Below are positions 38,601 through 48,779 of a DNA stretch of 64,000 bases, piece after piece; positions within the stretch are counted from its first letter, which is position 1, and each line of letters starts with the position of its first letter. Under the pieces are notes generated by a model that saw only the letters and a list, made by a program, of their open reading frames with translations, was not told the DNA's origin and made no database searches. The stretch comes from Dasyornis broadbenti (Eukaryota; Chordata; Aves; Passeriformes; Dasyornithidae), in NCBI GenBank assembly GCA_013397935.1, contig VZRN01004204.1, forward strand, positions 1,986,705-2,050,704, given 5' to 3'. Made by a program: the position numbers and the translations under genes.

Positions 38601-40296
38601 TGTGCCTAGTGAGCTACTTATTAACAAGCGACAACCTTCACCATGCCCATAATCAACTATCTGACACAACAAAATCTGTTCTCAAGGGGAAAAAAAATGC
38701 CAAAAATAATCTGTGACCTGCTCCCCTCCATATACCCCTCCCCCCATCACAGTCTTAAGCCATTTTTGGCTTAGTAAAATTAATAATATGTATTTTCCCT
38801 CTATTTTGTGATTCAGCTGTTTCCAAAGCTAAAGAGGCACCAACAGTGAATCCTGTGATGTCAGAACAGCCTGGGAACAGAAAAAAACAGCTTGAAAATA
38901 AACGGCAGTTTTTTGGAATCAAAGCGCTAATAGGCATGGTAGGCTGGCAAAGAGAAGGGATGGGGAAAAGGGGAAAAACACCCTGCAAACTGATAAACCT
39001 GAAATACACAGAAAGGCTGGGCAAGAATGACCATTCACAGTAAAGGAAGTCAAAGATTTTTCAGTAGGACTAAATCATCCCATAGCAAATCCACCACTGG
39101 TTTGTTCATGCATAGTTTCAGGAAGACTGGTAAATGCTATGTTGATCACCTGCTCCCCACTTCATTGTGATGATATTTGCTACAGCATATCTCATCCTCT
39201 GCATTCATTCAATTCCACCATACCCCTGAAAAACTGTTTTTTGAGTCTAATACAGTAAAAGAGTTTTTACATTCTCCAAAATAAGAGGTACCTCAATTGT
39301 TTAAAGCCTCAGCAGCTTCTACCGGGCTACTGCATGGATTGCTACAACCACATGGGTGTGAAATCCCTGCTGTCCCTGCAAGAGTAGGTCCACCATGCAC
39401 TGTCCAGTTCCATCGCTGCTGGCATGGAAAATAAAATGAAACAGGGAGGCAGCATCAAGAGCAAGGGCAAGACCTGACTGGCCAGTGGCTGCCCTGCTAT
39501 GAAGTCAGGTGATTCCCCAATATTCCAGTAGCAAATGGTCCCTTGCCGAAATCTGGACCCAGCAAGAGGCACTGCTGTGATCAATGCTTGGTCACACATG
39601 GAGTTTCTTCCCCAAGATGTTTTGGCCAGAGTGGCTGCAGGAAGGACTCGGGTGACTCAAACCAGACTCTTTTGTAGGCCATGAACACCACCAAATACCA
39701 CCACCCCTGGTTCTCTTCCCTAATAAGACTCTGCTGAGAAGGACCAAGCAGCATGGCCCCAGTGCGAGGACAAACCCTGGGACGGAGCGGAACTGCTCCA
39801 CTGCTCTGCTGCTGCATTTAACCTCCAACACTGGGAATATCTTGTCTAACACACCCCTCACCCACCTGCTCCAAGTCTTTTGGCTTTTACCCAGCATGAT
39901 AGGACTTGGACAGGCACAGTTCAGATGGAGAAAGCACCAAGCTCCTAAGCCCACTGGATGGGAGGGCTTTGCGAAAAATCACGTACTGAAAATTCATTAC
40001 CCNATCCAGAGGTGGTTATTTTCCCTGTCAATCTTTTCAGTCTGTTTTGTGGCTTTCTGTACTCCTGATTGCCCTCAGGGATTTGAAGGGGGAGGCTGGA
40101 GGAGAGCAGCGAAGTGCCAGTGGGCCATCAGCAGAGGTGGAACAGGAAGGACAATGTGGCCGAGGATGGTGATGGCGCTTGGCATTTGCCCGGAGCAAGA
40201 AAATAAAGAGACAGCAAACAACGATCGAGAAGGCCTAACGGGGACTTGTTTTACTCTTTGACATGCTACCAGCAGTTTTTAATCTCAGAAAACCCA

Positions 40297-40350
40297 AATT
40301 AAAAAAAAAAAAAAAAAAAGAAAAAAAGAAAATTTAAAAAAAAATAAACC
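40297..40350. repeat. A-rich low-complexity tract
   Basis: Poly-A with occasional G or T on the plus strand, hence poly-U if transcribed within an extended ADGRL3 3' UTR. Similar runs lie at 40807-40829 (A) and 40945-40964 (T). Confidence 0.85.
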
Positions 40351-40714
40351 ATTACAATGATTAAAAGATACGACACATGAAACACTATACTCAAATCATC
40401 CGCGTGTCGTTGGCTACTTCATACAGTAGGCACAAAACAGACCTAGAATCACCTGCAGTAAGTGTCAGCCAGTGTTGTTCTCGCCCCTAAACAAGTACCA
40501 CCAGCCTGATATTTCTAGTCAGCCATAGCCGCATAACCTTTGTGCTTAAATTTCTCAGCTTAGGCCTCCTTTTCTTTGGCATTGCTCACCCATGCCATAA
40601 AGGAGTGGAGACTCATAACGAAGACAGTAATGGAAAGAGGAACAACAACGACAAAAAAAGAGAGATTAATTGTACAGTACATACATACAGTATCTTCTAA
40701 ATCGTGATCAGTTG

Positions 40715-40720
40715 TTTATT
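40715..40720 (-). promoter_or_regulatory. Candidate polyadenylation signal AATAAA
   Basis: An exact AATAAA hexamer on the minus strand lies about 1.6 kb after the ADGRL3 stop. A TGTATGTATGTACTGTA-like GU-rich element follows roughly 25-40 nt downstream on the same strand. Such hexamers are common in AT-rich DNA, so this is a plausible choice, not a proven one. Confidence 0.35.
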
Positions 40721-41486
40721 GGTTGGCAAACAAGCTTCACTTTTACAACAAATATTAGTAATGAGGTCATTCAACTGTTGAGACCATACAAAATGGATCA
40801 TAAATTAAAAAAAAAAAAAAAAAAAAAGAGAAAAAGAAGAATTCATACTCCGTGCTGCTAATTTACCTCCAGAAAGCCTATGTTACTTAAAAATCTGGTC
40901 AAATAAATAAATTTCCTGTTAGGAAAAATAATGAACAAAGGACTTTTTTTTTTTTTTTTTTAATATTAAAAATCACTGCAAAGTACTTTTTAGCTCACTA
41001 CGCGTCAATCTATTTTCTTCTTAACCACTGCAGTACAAGTGCCTAAACCGGGGACCAGACTGAGCCGAGAAGGCCCTTTGCTCCTCCAGGGAAATGGCCG
41101 TCTCCTGTAGAACCCCCACTACGACTCTAAAAATCCCTCTCAGTCCCTGGATGTGACCCGAGGGCCTGGCTGAGGGGCTGCTCGCCAGAGATGCTTCACA
41201 GGATTATCGTCACGATCGGTTGTGCACTGACAACGAGGAAGTTTGCCCTGCTCTAGTCTGCCAAAAGGTTCTGCTGGCAACATGCCGGCTGAAAAAGGTT
41301 ATACAGCGAGGAAATTAAAAGACTGCCTTGGCTGAAAAGAAATGGTGATGGTATTACTAAAAATGGTCCTTAGAAAGTGATGTTTGGATTTTCTTTTTGT
41401 TGCCCAGTAAGTCTTTTTTCACTGGGATGGGGAGGGGACAGAGGGAAGGAGCAGTGGAAGAGGCAAAACAAAATTTAAAAAAAAAA

Positions 41487-41511
41487 NNNNNNNNNNNNNN
41501 NNNNNNNNNNN
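41487..41511. other. Assembly gap (25 N) in the 3' UTR
   Basis: A run of 25 N sits inside a poly-A tract on the plus strand, probably an unresolved homopolymer. The true length of the ADGRL3 3' UTR is therefore uncertain. Confidence 0.99.
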
Positions 41512-41968
41512 AAAAAAGAGTTATGAAAAACCTTGCTCCTACTGGTAGACAAACTTACAAGACCAGCACAACAGAAAAAAGTTCTTATTTTTTTTTTCCA
41601 CTACATTAACAGGGACGCAAGTTCTGGAGGAACAGAAAGCAGACTATATGTGCAATGCTAGTATCTGTACATTACATAGAAATTGTTCGCTTCTCTTTTT
41701 CTGCCATTAGTTTTTATCATCCGTTAATACAGCAAAATGTAAAATATGCCTTTAGCACAGGATTCTAGGATTCCCTTCCGTCTCATTAAATTTGTTTATG
41801 TTTTGTTTGCTCCTGCAGCAAAGGGCGCTGCAGTGAAACCAAGTTGTGAGTGACCATAACCCATGATGTGATCTGGATTGGTAAGAAAGAGTTTTGCTAG
41901 CTTGTTTTATGCAGCGCTCCCACCTAGATGCGCCATCGCTACTAGTTTCAAATGCACATTTTTGGCCT

Positions 41969-41974
41969 TTTATT
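41969..41974 (-). promoter_or_regulatory. Proximal candidate polyadenylation signal AATAAA
   Basis: An AATAAA hexamer on the minus strand lies about 365 nt after the stop codon. No clear GU-rich downstream element is visible, so it would be a weak proximal site, if used at all. Confidence 0.2.
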
Positions 41975-42337
41975 AATTTCTTTTCCCTCTTAAATCAGGT
42001 CCTCGGTATTAAGAGCAACACAGCATCAAGGATTATTTAAACAAACACGGCATAACTTGAGAAGGCCACGAAGTGTGCCGTTATCTATCTCTTTCATTAA
42101 CATAATGAAGTCTGTCTGGAGGGAAGAAAGATGGGAAGATAAGGGGGGCAGCAGTTATTGTCCTCTCCGGGCCGGCCTAAAAATTCCAGTAAAAAAAGTC
42201 TGAGAATTTCCTTTTGAATAGCATGAAGATTTAGGAGTACACACAATATTACCACTGTTTGGATTAACTCAGAACAGTAAACCGAGCATTACGGAGAGGC
42301 TTCTAGTTGTCTCTTTGCTTAGTTTTTGCTGAATCTT

Positions 42338-43143
42338 CTATAGACTAGTGACCAAGTGAGCGGGTCCTTTTGCATTGCCGTCCGGGGAGGTTCCCTCTTT
42401 GTTTGGCGGGACTATAAAACCGTCGCTGCTGCCTCGACCTAGCTGGTAGTAAGTGTGTAGCTGATGGACGTGGTTCCTGGAGCCAAGATTGGGCATGCTT
42501 TTGTAGTAAACATCGTCGGCATCGCCACCGCCGCTTTTCGCTGGTGGAGGATCGGTCTGGGTGCTGGCGGTGACGCTTTCCGTCATGGGCATACCAGCCA
42601 GCGCGGGCATACTGGTGTAGAGAGAATCCCTGTTGGGCGACTGCAGGTCATCCGTGTGCTCGTTGGTCAGCAAAGGGAAAAAGCTCTCACTGTTGTCTTG
42701 TGGGATGCGACGCCGACTGTAGAGGTGGGGCTGGTGGTTATCTGCTGAGTACACCCGGGGAGGCAGCAGTGGGGCGTCTGACTCCTCGTGGATGAGCTCC
42801 AGGCCCAGGCTCTCCTCGTGGGTGAAGGAGGTGGCGTCATCCAGCACGATGGCGTCGTCCTCGCTCCCGCCGCCCACGCTGTTGACGAGTTTGTTCATCA
42901 AGTTGCGACTCTGCTCGCTGGAGCGCTCATGGTTGTTTAGGTAGGAAGGGATGTAGTTGGAGGTGAGTTCCTTCAGGATCTTTTTCTCGAGGGCATTCTC
43001 CGTGTGGTTGTACCCGCGGTCAAGGATTTGCACGCAGTTGCTGAGGTACTCGCCGCTGGCGATGCTGTAGCTGTTGCCGTGATTACCATTCAGTGGTAGA
43101 GTATCCGTGACACTTGTATCCCTGGCATTGTTCAGAAGCCCCT
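42338..43143 (-). CDS. ADGRL3: ADGRL3 terminal coding exon with PDZ ligand
   Basis: This exon encodes the last 267 residues plus the split Glu codon, from GLLNNARDTSVTDTLPLNG through NHGNSYSIASGEYL, an ALEKKILKELTSNYIPSYL helix-like segment, an acidic EDDAIVLDD patch, LELIHEESDAPLLPPR, QSPNRDSLYTSMP, DDVYYKSMPNLGS, GRGSSDGFIVPPNKEG and the end KGPAHLVTSL. The VTSL end is the class I PDZ ligand by which latrophilins bind Shank-family scaffolds. Whole-length similarity to ADGRL3, especially SYLNNHERSSEQ and HQLHTYYQLGRG, separates it from ADGRL1 and ADGRL2. The acceptor is TTTTTCAG then AGGGGCTT, and the stop is TAG. The exon is GC-rich and CpG-rich against AT-rich surroundings. The frame extends upstream of the track-predicted start, so translation does not begin here. 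Confidence 0.97.
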
Positions 43144-45012
43144 CTGAAAAACATTACACAAGAGAGGGTGACTTGTACAAACAGGACACTCATGCGGGAT
43201 GTGCACACTCAAACCCCCTTCCTAGGCTGCCGCGGCTGCTGGGGCCGGGCAGCAAGGAGAGCGTGGCGGCCAAAACGGGAGGGCGCAGCTCCATCTAACC
43301 AGCTGGTGAGCAAGGGCTTCCCACCAAAAAAATGGAAAGCACTGTCAAGTGTGTGACTTTATGTGGCAACGTCCAGCCAGAAGGATATCTCTCCCGGCCA
43401 GCATTCTCCTACAGCTCTTGCGCTTTTATGTATTCCTGGGGGAGCTGAAAAATAGATGACCCCTGGCTGGTCCCACCTGTCCTGTCTAGGTGCTTTAGAG
43501 GAAGGGGGCAACTCCTCCCAGCTGAGGGAAAAGTATTTGCAGCCCAGGCTAATCACTACCAAAACTTTGTTTGGGAGTGTATCCTTCCTAGAGGAAAAAA
43601 GGCTGCTGTCCCCTTTTGCTGGGCAGGCTGTCAGGGTAAATAAAGACATAAGGCCCGAATGGCAGGATTCAGGGATTAGCAAGGTGGAGGCACAAAGTGC
43701 TTCCTGGCCCACGATATTTTGGAACAAGGCTAAATGCCCAACTTCTTCAGGCTCAAGAGCACAACCAAAATTATTTACTCCACATAGGCCAGGTGGGGAT
43801 TTTCTAATACAATTCATTTTTGAGGCAGCTGTTCTGGGGTCTTGTGAAGCCTTTAAAAATAGCTCCTATTCCACCTGCAAAATTAAAGCAGAGGGTTCAG
43901 TGGAGGGTACAGCAAGTACCATCACTGCCATAGTATGGTGGGCTCATGGGAACCTGAGAGGAGTAACAGGGTCTTGGGGTGCCCCTACTCTAACTGCCTA
44001 TCACATCTCCATAGGTGTCTCAACGCTGACAATGTCAGGCTGGAGCTCAGCTTTTTCCCAAAGCACTACGGGAGATGGCAGGGAAGTGTTTTGAGAGCAA
44101 TGCCAGCATGAGTGGGCAAGGGAGAAGAAAATCAGGACCAGCAGTTAAGCCACCACGCTTTCTTTTTTGGGATTGCTGGCCTCCTTGGAAGGAGAGCAGG
44201 CGTGGGGATGCATGAAGTAACTTAATTGACCTCTCAGCTAAGGGCTTCAGGCATTGCCAACAACTGGCAAGTAACTCCCAGCAAGGCACAGTGGATCAGA
44301 GAAGCCATTAAACCAGCAATTTCAGATGAACAGTTGCTCATACCATGCTTAGTACATGGCATGTGTACCTTCTGAAAATACAGGATTCAGTCTATATCTG
44401 CGATGGAGTAGTTGCTGTATGTCAAGGGCTGGAAAGCGCTACTGAAGGCTTCTTCTTGCTTTTGAGTGAAATGCCCCAAATGTGTCGGTCACCTTTTAGG
44501 TTTCTGAAGCTTAGAGGGTGCTGCCGTATCCTGGGTTCCCCAGCAAATGAGGGAGCTATGCCAAAAAATCAACTAGCCATCACAGACATAGAGCAAAGCC
44601 GTTGATTTTCACGGTGAAAGCTCTCCAACTGAGTCACGATGCTTGAGGAGAAATGAAAAGTGAGCATTTTTGGGGAAGGGCCGTATGCAATGGGTGACAG
44701 GTACAACAGCATCTGTTTGATGGTTACACTGAGTAACGTATGCATTGAGGCACCAAGCACTGCGCTCCTGCTGCCAATGCATAGATCTGGGGTTTGGTGC
44801 ACAAATAAAATGGAGGCGTTGCAGGTGAGAACAGAGTGGGGGCTGCAATGAAACACGCCGTATAAAAATGCCATGACCTCGCAAATAAAAATGTGACGTT
44901 TCAAAAAAGAAAAAAAAAAAAAAAAAATCATACACAACTATATGAGAAACTATGCTGGATAAACAATACCACAAAAAAGAGAAATAAACAAAGAAAGCAT
45001 CATCTCATCTCA

Positions 45013-45098
45013 TCTATATATATATGTACACAAACATATATATATACACACACATACATACACACGCATACACATATATATACATATGTATATTCATA
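45013..45098. repeat. TA/CA compound microsatellite
   Basis: Alternating TA and CA dinucleotides (tatatata, cacacacata, catatatata) extend over about 85 nt within the ADGRL3 intron, preceded by a short CATCT tandem. Confidence 0.9.
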
Positions 45099-46816
45099 GT
45101 ATTTTGATTTTAAAACTGTGAGATTAATTTCCTTTATTAACTACATCATCTATATGTGATGCAATAAAAGTGAACTAAAAAAAATTACATTTGATATGCA
45201 ATGTTTAGCTTTACTCCCATACTTGTCTCTCTGTAGGGCTCTAAACGACAGCATGAAGAAAAGGAAAGAAAAAACAACAAGTAAGCTTACAGCGACAGTA
45301 GGAGAAACATGAGTAAAAAGCAAATTGATGATATGCAGAAAAGAGAGTTAACGGAAATAATTTCCACTGCCCAGAATACATGAATTTGTTACAAGGTTTA
45401 TTTCAGGTTAAAAATATTGACATTTTAGACAGAAAAAAAAAATATTTTACGCGCAATATTCAATAGTCTACATTTTTATTTAAAAAATTATCACATTTAA
45501 ACTGTTTTCCAATGCCATTATAAAATGTTCAGCGTGCAACACAAATGAAGAAATAATGCCAGGAAATTTAAGAAAAGTCTAAAGCTGGTAACGGTCATGC
45601 TTGAAAAGACAGGCACTGTCATTGTCACTTCCAAAGTCTTAAAATGAATGGCTTTACTTACTGTTAGTTATAATAACCCCTGGCAGTTGAAACTGAAATC
45701 TGTTTCCTTGCTAAAAATGTTTTGCCATCCATCTTTTGCAACAGTGCTTTGTAAGAGTAGGAATTTGCTCATCATGGGGCTGCTGGCATTTTACAAACTT
45801 TCATAAGTCTGATTTTTACTTTAACCAAGCACACGGCAAACTACATGGATTTGGCAAAAAATAAAAAAACAAAAGTAAGAGGAATAGTAGTTTGAATAAT
45901 GGCATTGTTAAATGAAACTATTAAGAAAGGCTTAAAACAAGAAGACTCAGAGAATAAGATGAAGAGGCAGTGATAATGCGCAGCTTCCCGCTCTTCAGTA
46001 GTCTGTGGCGTGTTGGATTTTAACTAGAGCTTGTTAATGGTCATTAATGGTTATTAACATCTCTCAAAATTAGTTCTGACAAAAGCTTTGGGCAATTTTC
46101 CTGCATTGGAGAGACCGAGCCAGTGTCTGTCCATCAGCTCCCAATGGCAGTGAGCACTCAGCCCCTCACCTGCCACTTCCATCTTCCTCTACTCTCTGTG
46201 TGCTATCAAGAATCACTTAGGCCACTGGAGCATGGGACTTTGGCCTTTTAGGGTCTGATTCCCTGCCTCTTTCCAAATGTAATTTTAAGGACTACCTGCC
46301 CCTGATGACTCTCTACCACAGATGTGGCAGCTTTGGCTTAAGCAGAGACAGTATTTTAAAATATAACTGTGGAGTGGGGAAAGAAATAGGTGGGCCAGAT
46401 CAGTCCCCTGTTCCTTAGGGTGTCCTGCCCTGTCCATGGCCAGCACCAGAAGTTGTTTATGAAAGTGCAAAACAAATTATATAGCCTTAGTGATGTGGGA
46501 TGAATTAGTTGGATGGTGTTAGCTAAAAATGCCTCACTGCATGCCAACCACAGCCAAAGGCACACCCAGAGATGATGACAGCATCTACTTTTACAATGCA
46601 CTATCCTGGCCTTAGCATTCCTGCTGGTGCAGCAGCTGTAAACCCCAAAGGGCCACCAAGACCACCAGGCCTGGTTAGTTTTGCTACCCTTCATTTCTGC
46701 CATGGGATCTCCTAATATTCACACTTTGTAATTGTCCAGGGACCTATTAGTTTGAAAACTAATAGCTATACCAGTTCTGTGGTCATTAATTAACTTGCAG
46801 CCTCCTGAAAAGAATT

Positions 46817-46885
46817 GGTTGGATTCTGCTCCCTCTGAAGTCAATAGCACAGCTCTAGGAGCTTAAATGGGACCAGTATTGGTCC
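46817..46885. repeat. Degraded ancient amniote repeat relic
   Basis: The string ggattctgctcc followed by ctgaagtcaat and then a partly inverted copy (gggaccagta) resembles the dispersed, roughly palindromic family with GAAGTCAATGGGAG-type cores found across reptile and bird genomes. The family name is not assigned, and the match is from memory only. Confidence 0.35.
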
Positions 46886-48221
46886 TACTCTCTTTCTTCA
46901 CCTCCCATGAGTGAAGCCTGGATAGATTTCTCTGTTACTCATCTGTATTGAACATAATAGCTCATGCAAAACAATTATACTATTTTTGTGGAACAACATT
47001 CTGTTAGCTCACGTGACTGTATCAGAATCTAGTATTAAAAATTAGAAGAACACACAATTATTAAAATACATGTAGCACACATTTCTGCCCAAATCACCTG
47101 GGTTCAGTTGAGGCACTCAGGCCTGAACATCAGGACTCCTCTTAAGGCAAATGCTGACCCAGCATTACCTGTTGCCACTTGATTTAAAAGTCTCCCAATG
47201 TTATCATGCAAGAAACTAGTCAGACCATCAAAACTCAATTCAACATTTGCAGTACACTTAAGTTCTTAAAATTCAGAACATTTCATTTTTAACAGTAGCC
47301 CCTTTTAAAAAGCATTCTTGGAAGCAAATTTATTGCACAAAGTTAGCATAGTTTAGGAAATTAATAAACAGCAAAAAGGTCAAACACTTGTGCTTTCCTT
47401 GTGCCTTGAATGCAAATACCCTAGTGATACAGTTCAATATCCATTTCTGTCATAAACAATATGCTGCCATAGAGTACAAAGGGGGCTTTCCTGCTTGCAT
47501 TATAACCATCATTATTTTCCCTCTCTTGGAGATCCTTTACTGGGAAGTGATGCCGTCATTGGGAGCAGAGAGCTGACAGAGGGCTGACACACTTGCGCTG
47601 GAACGCAGTGTTACTCTGCAATGATTCAGCCACTTTACAAGTAAGACCAAAAAAAAAAAAAATAAAATCCCATGGAAGTGGCAGAGCAGGATGGAGCCAC
47701 CAACAGACAGGAGCTGCCGGAGCCCCACACTCCCCATCTCCTCCTCAGGCCCTACTTAAACACATCTGCCTCTCCCTCACGGAAGCATGAGGACATCAGC
47801 TTACAAACATTGTCCCTTCCCACAGAAGCCAGAGCAGAGACAAACATGTAGGTGACAAAAGAGTGATTTCCATAGCAGAAACCTCCATTAGGTACAACTG
47901 ACTCTGCCTACTTTCTGTTGCCAAAAGGAGGATATCGAAGATTACCTAGATTCACTACACCTTTTTTCTATTTTCTTTTCCCTAGTCGCACATATAAAAT
48001 GTATAAATGCAAACGGCAAAACATTTCTTATCTCAGCTCTGCTCTTTGGAGCTGGCCTACAGTCCTTGCTTTAGCTGTCATTTTTCTTAGAGATCAAGGG
48101 CAGTTTTGTTTTATTTTGCATTTTACTCCCTGTGCAAGCCAGTGCACTGCTGACCACATTTCTCTAGGCCATTTCAAATGAGAGCAGCTTTGGTGGCAAA
48201 GGCCAGTTTAGCTTCACTTAC

Positions 48222-48241
48222 CTTCAGAGGCGCTCCTGTTT
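48222..48241 (-). CDS. ADGRL3: Candidate ADGRL3 20-nt microexon
   Basis: A 20-nt segment lies only 409 nt downstream of the cassette exon. It is bounded by an acceptor (CATTCATTTCAG) and a strong donor (AAG then gtaagtgaa). Read from the phase-1 upstream junction it gives E-TGAPLK and ends in phase 0. The normal terminal exon starts two bases into a codon, so joining to its first acceptor gives RGF then a stop, losing the whole terminal-exon tail and VTSL. The terminal exon has a second AG exactly 2 nt inside (CAG-AG-GGG); using it would restore K-GLLNNARD. The strong donor and close spacing argue for a real microexon. The acceptor tract is only moderate, and a chance pair of sites cannot be excluded without transcripts. 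Confidence 0.5.
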
Positions 48242-48650
48242 CTGAAATGAATGGTTTAACAAGAAAATGTGCTGACAATAAAGAGAGGAATGGATGCATC
48301 TGACAAAACACACACACACACACAAGACCAAAACAATACAAAAGCAAGGAGACTGAATTAAAAAAATCAAAATCAAAACACTGTGAATGCTTTGAGTATA
48401 ACTGACAAGAGTCTTTCAAAGTGAATTTGATCGCTCATGGAAAAATAGCATCTGGAAGATGGAAAGATGCATTGAAATGAAAGGAAGGGGAAGGGATCTT
48501 TTTTTTGTGCCCAGTTCCAAAAAAAAAAAGTGTGTGTGTGTGGGGAGAGAAAAAAAAACGGAAGGAAAAAAAAAAAGAAAGAAATGGGCCAAAATAAGCC
48601 ACAGAAAATGGAATTCTCACTAGAAAAATTAGAGAGAAACTCCAGCACAC
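48242..48650 (-). other. ADGRL3: ADGRL3 short intron between cassette and microexon
   Basis: This 409-nt interval holds a (CA)8 run at 48308-48323, poly-A/G tracts on the plus strand (pyrimidine tracts on the transcribed strand) and a short (GT)n at 48530-48540. Pyrimidine-rich and CA/UG repeats near a microexon are the kind of context bound by PTB, CELF or SRRM4-type regulators. That role is inference. Confidence 0.55.
48308..48323. repeat. (CA)8 microsatellite
   Basis: Eight CA units lie about 65 nt upstream, in transcription order, of the microexon acceptor. Confidence 0.9.
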
Positions 48651-48779
48651 CTTGTGCGTTGTACATGCTGACAGAAGGGTTGTTATAGACCGCCGATTCC
48701 CCGAGCAATGTATTATAAGGGTTGTTAGTGCCATGAGGACGAAGCAGAGCATTGGTTATAAGATGATTAGCCATGGCTC
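48651..48779 (-). CDS. ADGRL3: ADGRL3 in-frame cassette exon of the cytoplasmic tail
   Basis: This 129-nt exon (43 codons, phase 1 to phase 1) encodes GAMANHLITNALLRPHG, then a NPYNTLLGE segment, and ends NPSVSMYNAQ. It matches the part of latrophilin tails that carries the MANHLITN- and NPYNTL-type motifs in all three paralogues. The acceptor is excellent: a long T/C tract ending in GCTGCTCCAG. The donor is weak (CAAG then gtgtgc), which suits regulated inclusion. Skipping joins ASLNR-E directly to GLLNNARD; inclusion joins YNAQ-E to the same place, both in frame. Alternative splicing of latrophilin-3 tails is established in mammals and is reported to affect G-protein coupling and scaffold recruitment. 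Whether this particular exon is the one responsible is my inference. Confidence 0.9.

Larger units (their letters stand above)
34134..40689. other. Intergenic or extended 3' UTR region with no recognised gene
   Basis: Contents are the A/C tract at 35404-35612, a (GTT)n stretch near 35660, a plus-strand exon-like open segment at 37353-37619, and a single N at 40003. Open frames on both strands (for example 35725-36300 and 39592-39954) show no known domain. AT-rich DNA around 34780-34900 (ataaataatatttcag, cataaataatttc) could be conserved non-coding sequence. Confidence 0.6.
40690..42337 (-). other. ADGRL3: ADGRL3 3' UTR (extent uncertain)
   Basis: Sequence directly after the VTSL stop codon on the minus strand is AT-rich, non-coding and interrupted by homopolymers and a 25-N gap. 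Minus-strand AATAAA hexamers lie at 41969-41974 (about 370 nt after the stop) and 40715-40720. The second is followed by GU-rich sequence near 40680-40700, so it is my preferred end. Further hexamers exist downstream (for example around 36498-36507), so a longer 3' UTR is possible. Latrophilin-3 mRNAs have long 3' UTRs in general, but the true cleavage site here is not visible from sequence alone. Confidence 0.5.
43144..48221 (-). other. ADGRL3: ADGRL3 5.1-kb intron before the terminal exon
   Basis: This intron ends in GTAATGTTTTTCAG. It contains a TA/CA microsatellite at 45013-45098, a plus-strand exon-like segment at 45237-45280, an imperfect palindrome at 46033-46058 and an ancient repeat relic at 46817-46885. 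An RBFOX-type UGCAUG lies at 46538-46543. A plus-strand frame of 212 codons at 43456-44094 has no recognisable family and is treated as chance. Confidence 0.8.

Noticed and set aside
43456..44094. 212-codon plus-strand open frame inside the ADGRL3 intron
   Set aside because: No recognisable family, antisense to a real gene, composition like surrounding intron.
48373..48774. 133- and 105-codon minus frames over the cassette exon
   Set aside because: The first reads through the donor into the intron beyond YNAQ, the second is a different frame. Only 48651-48779 is exon.
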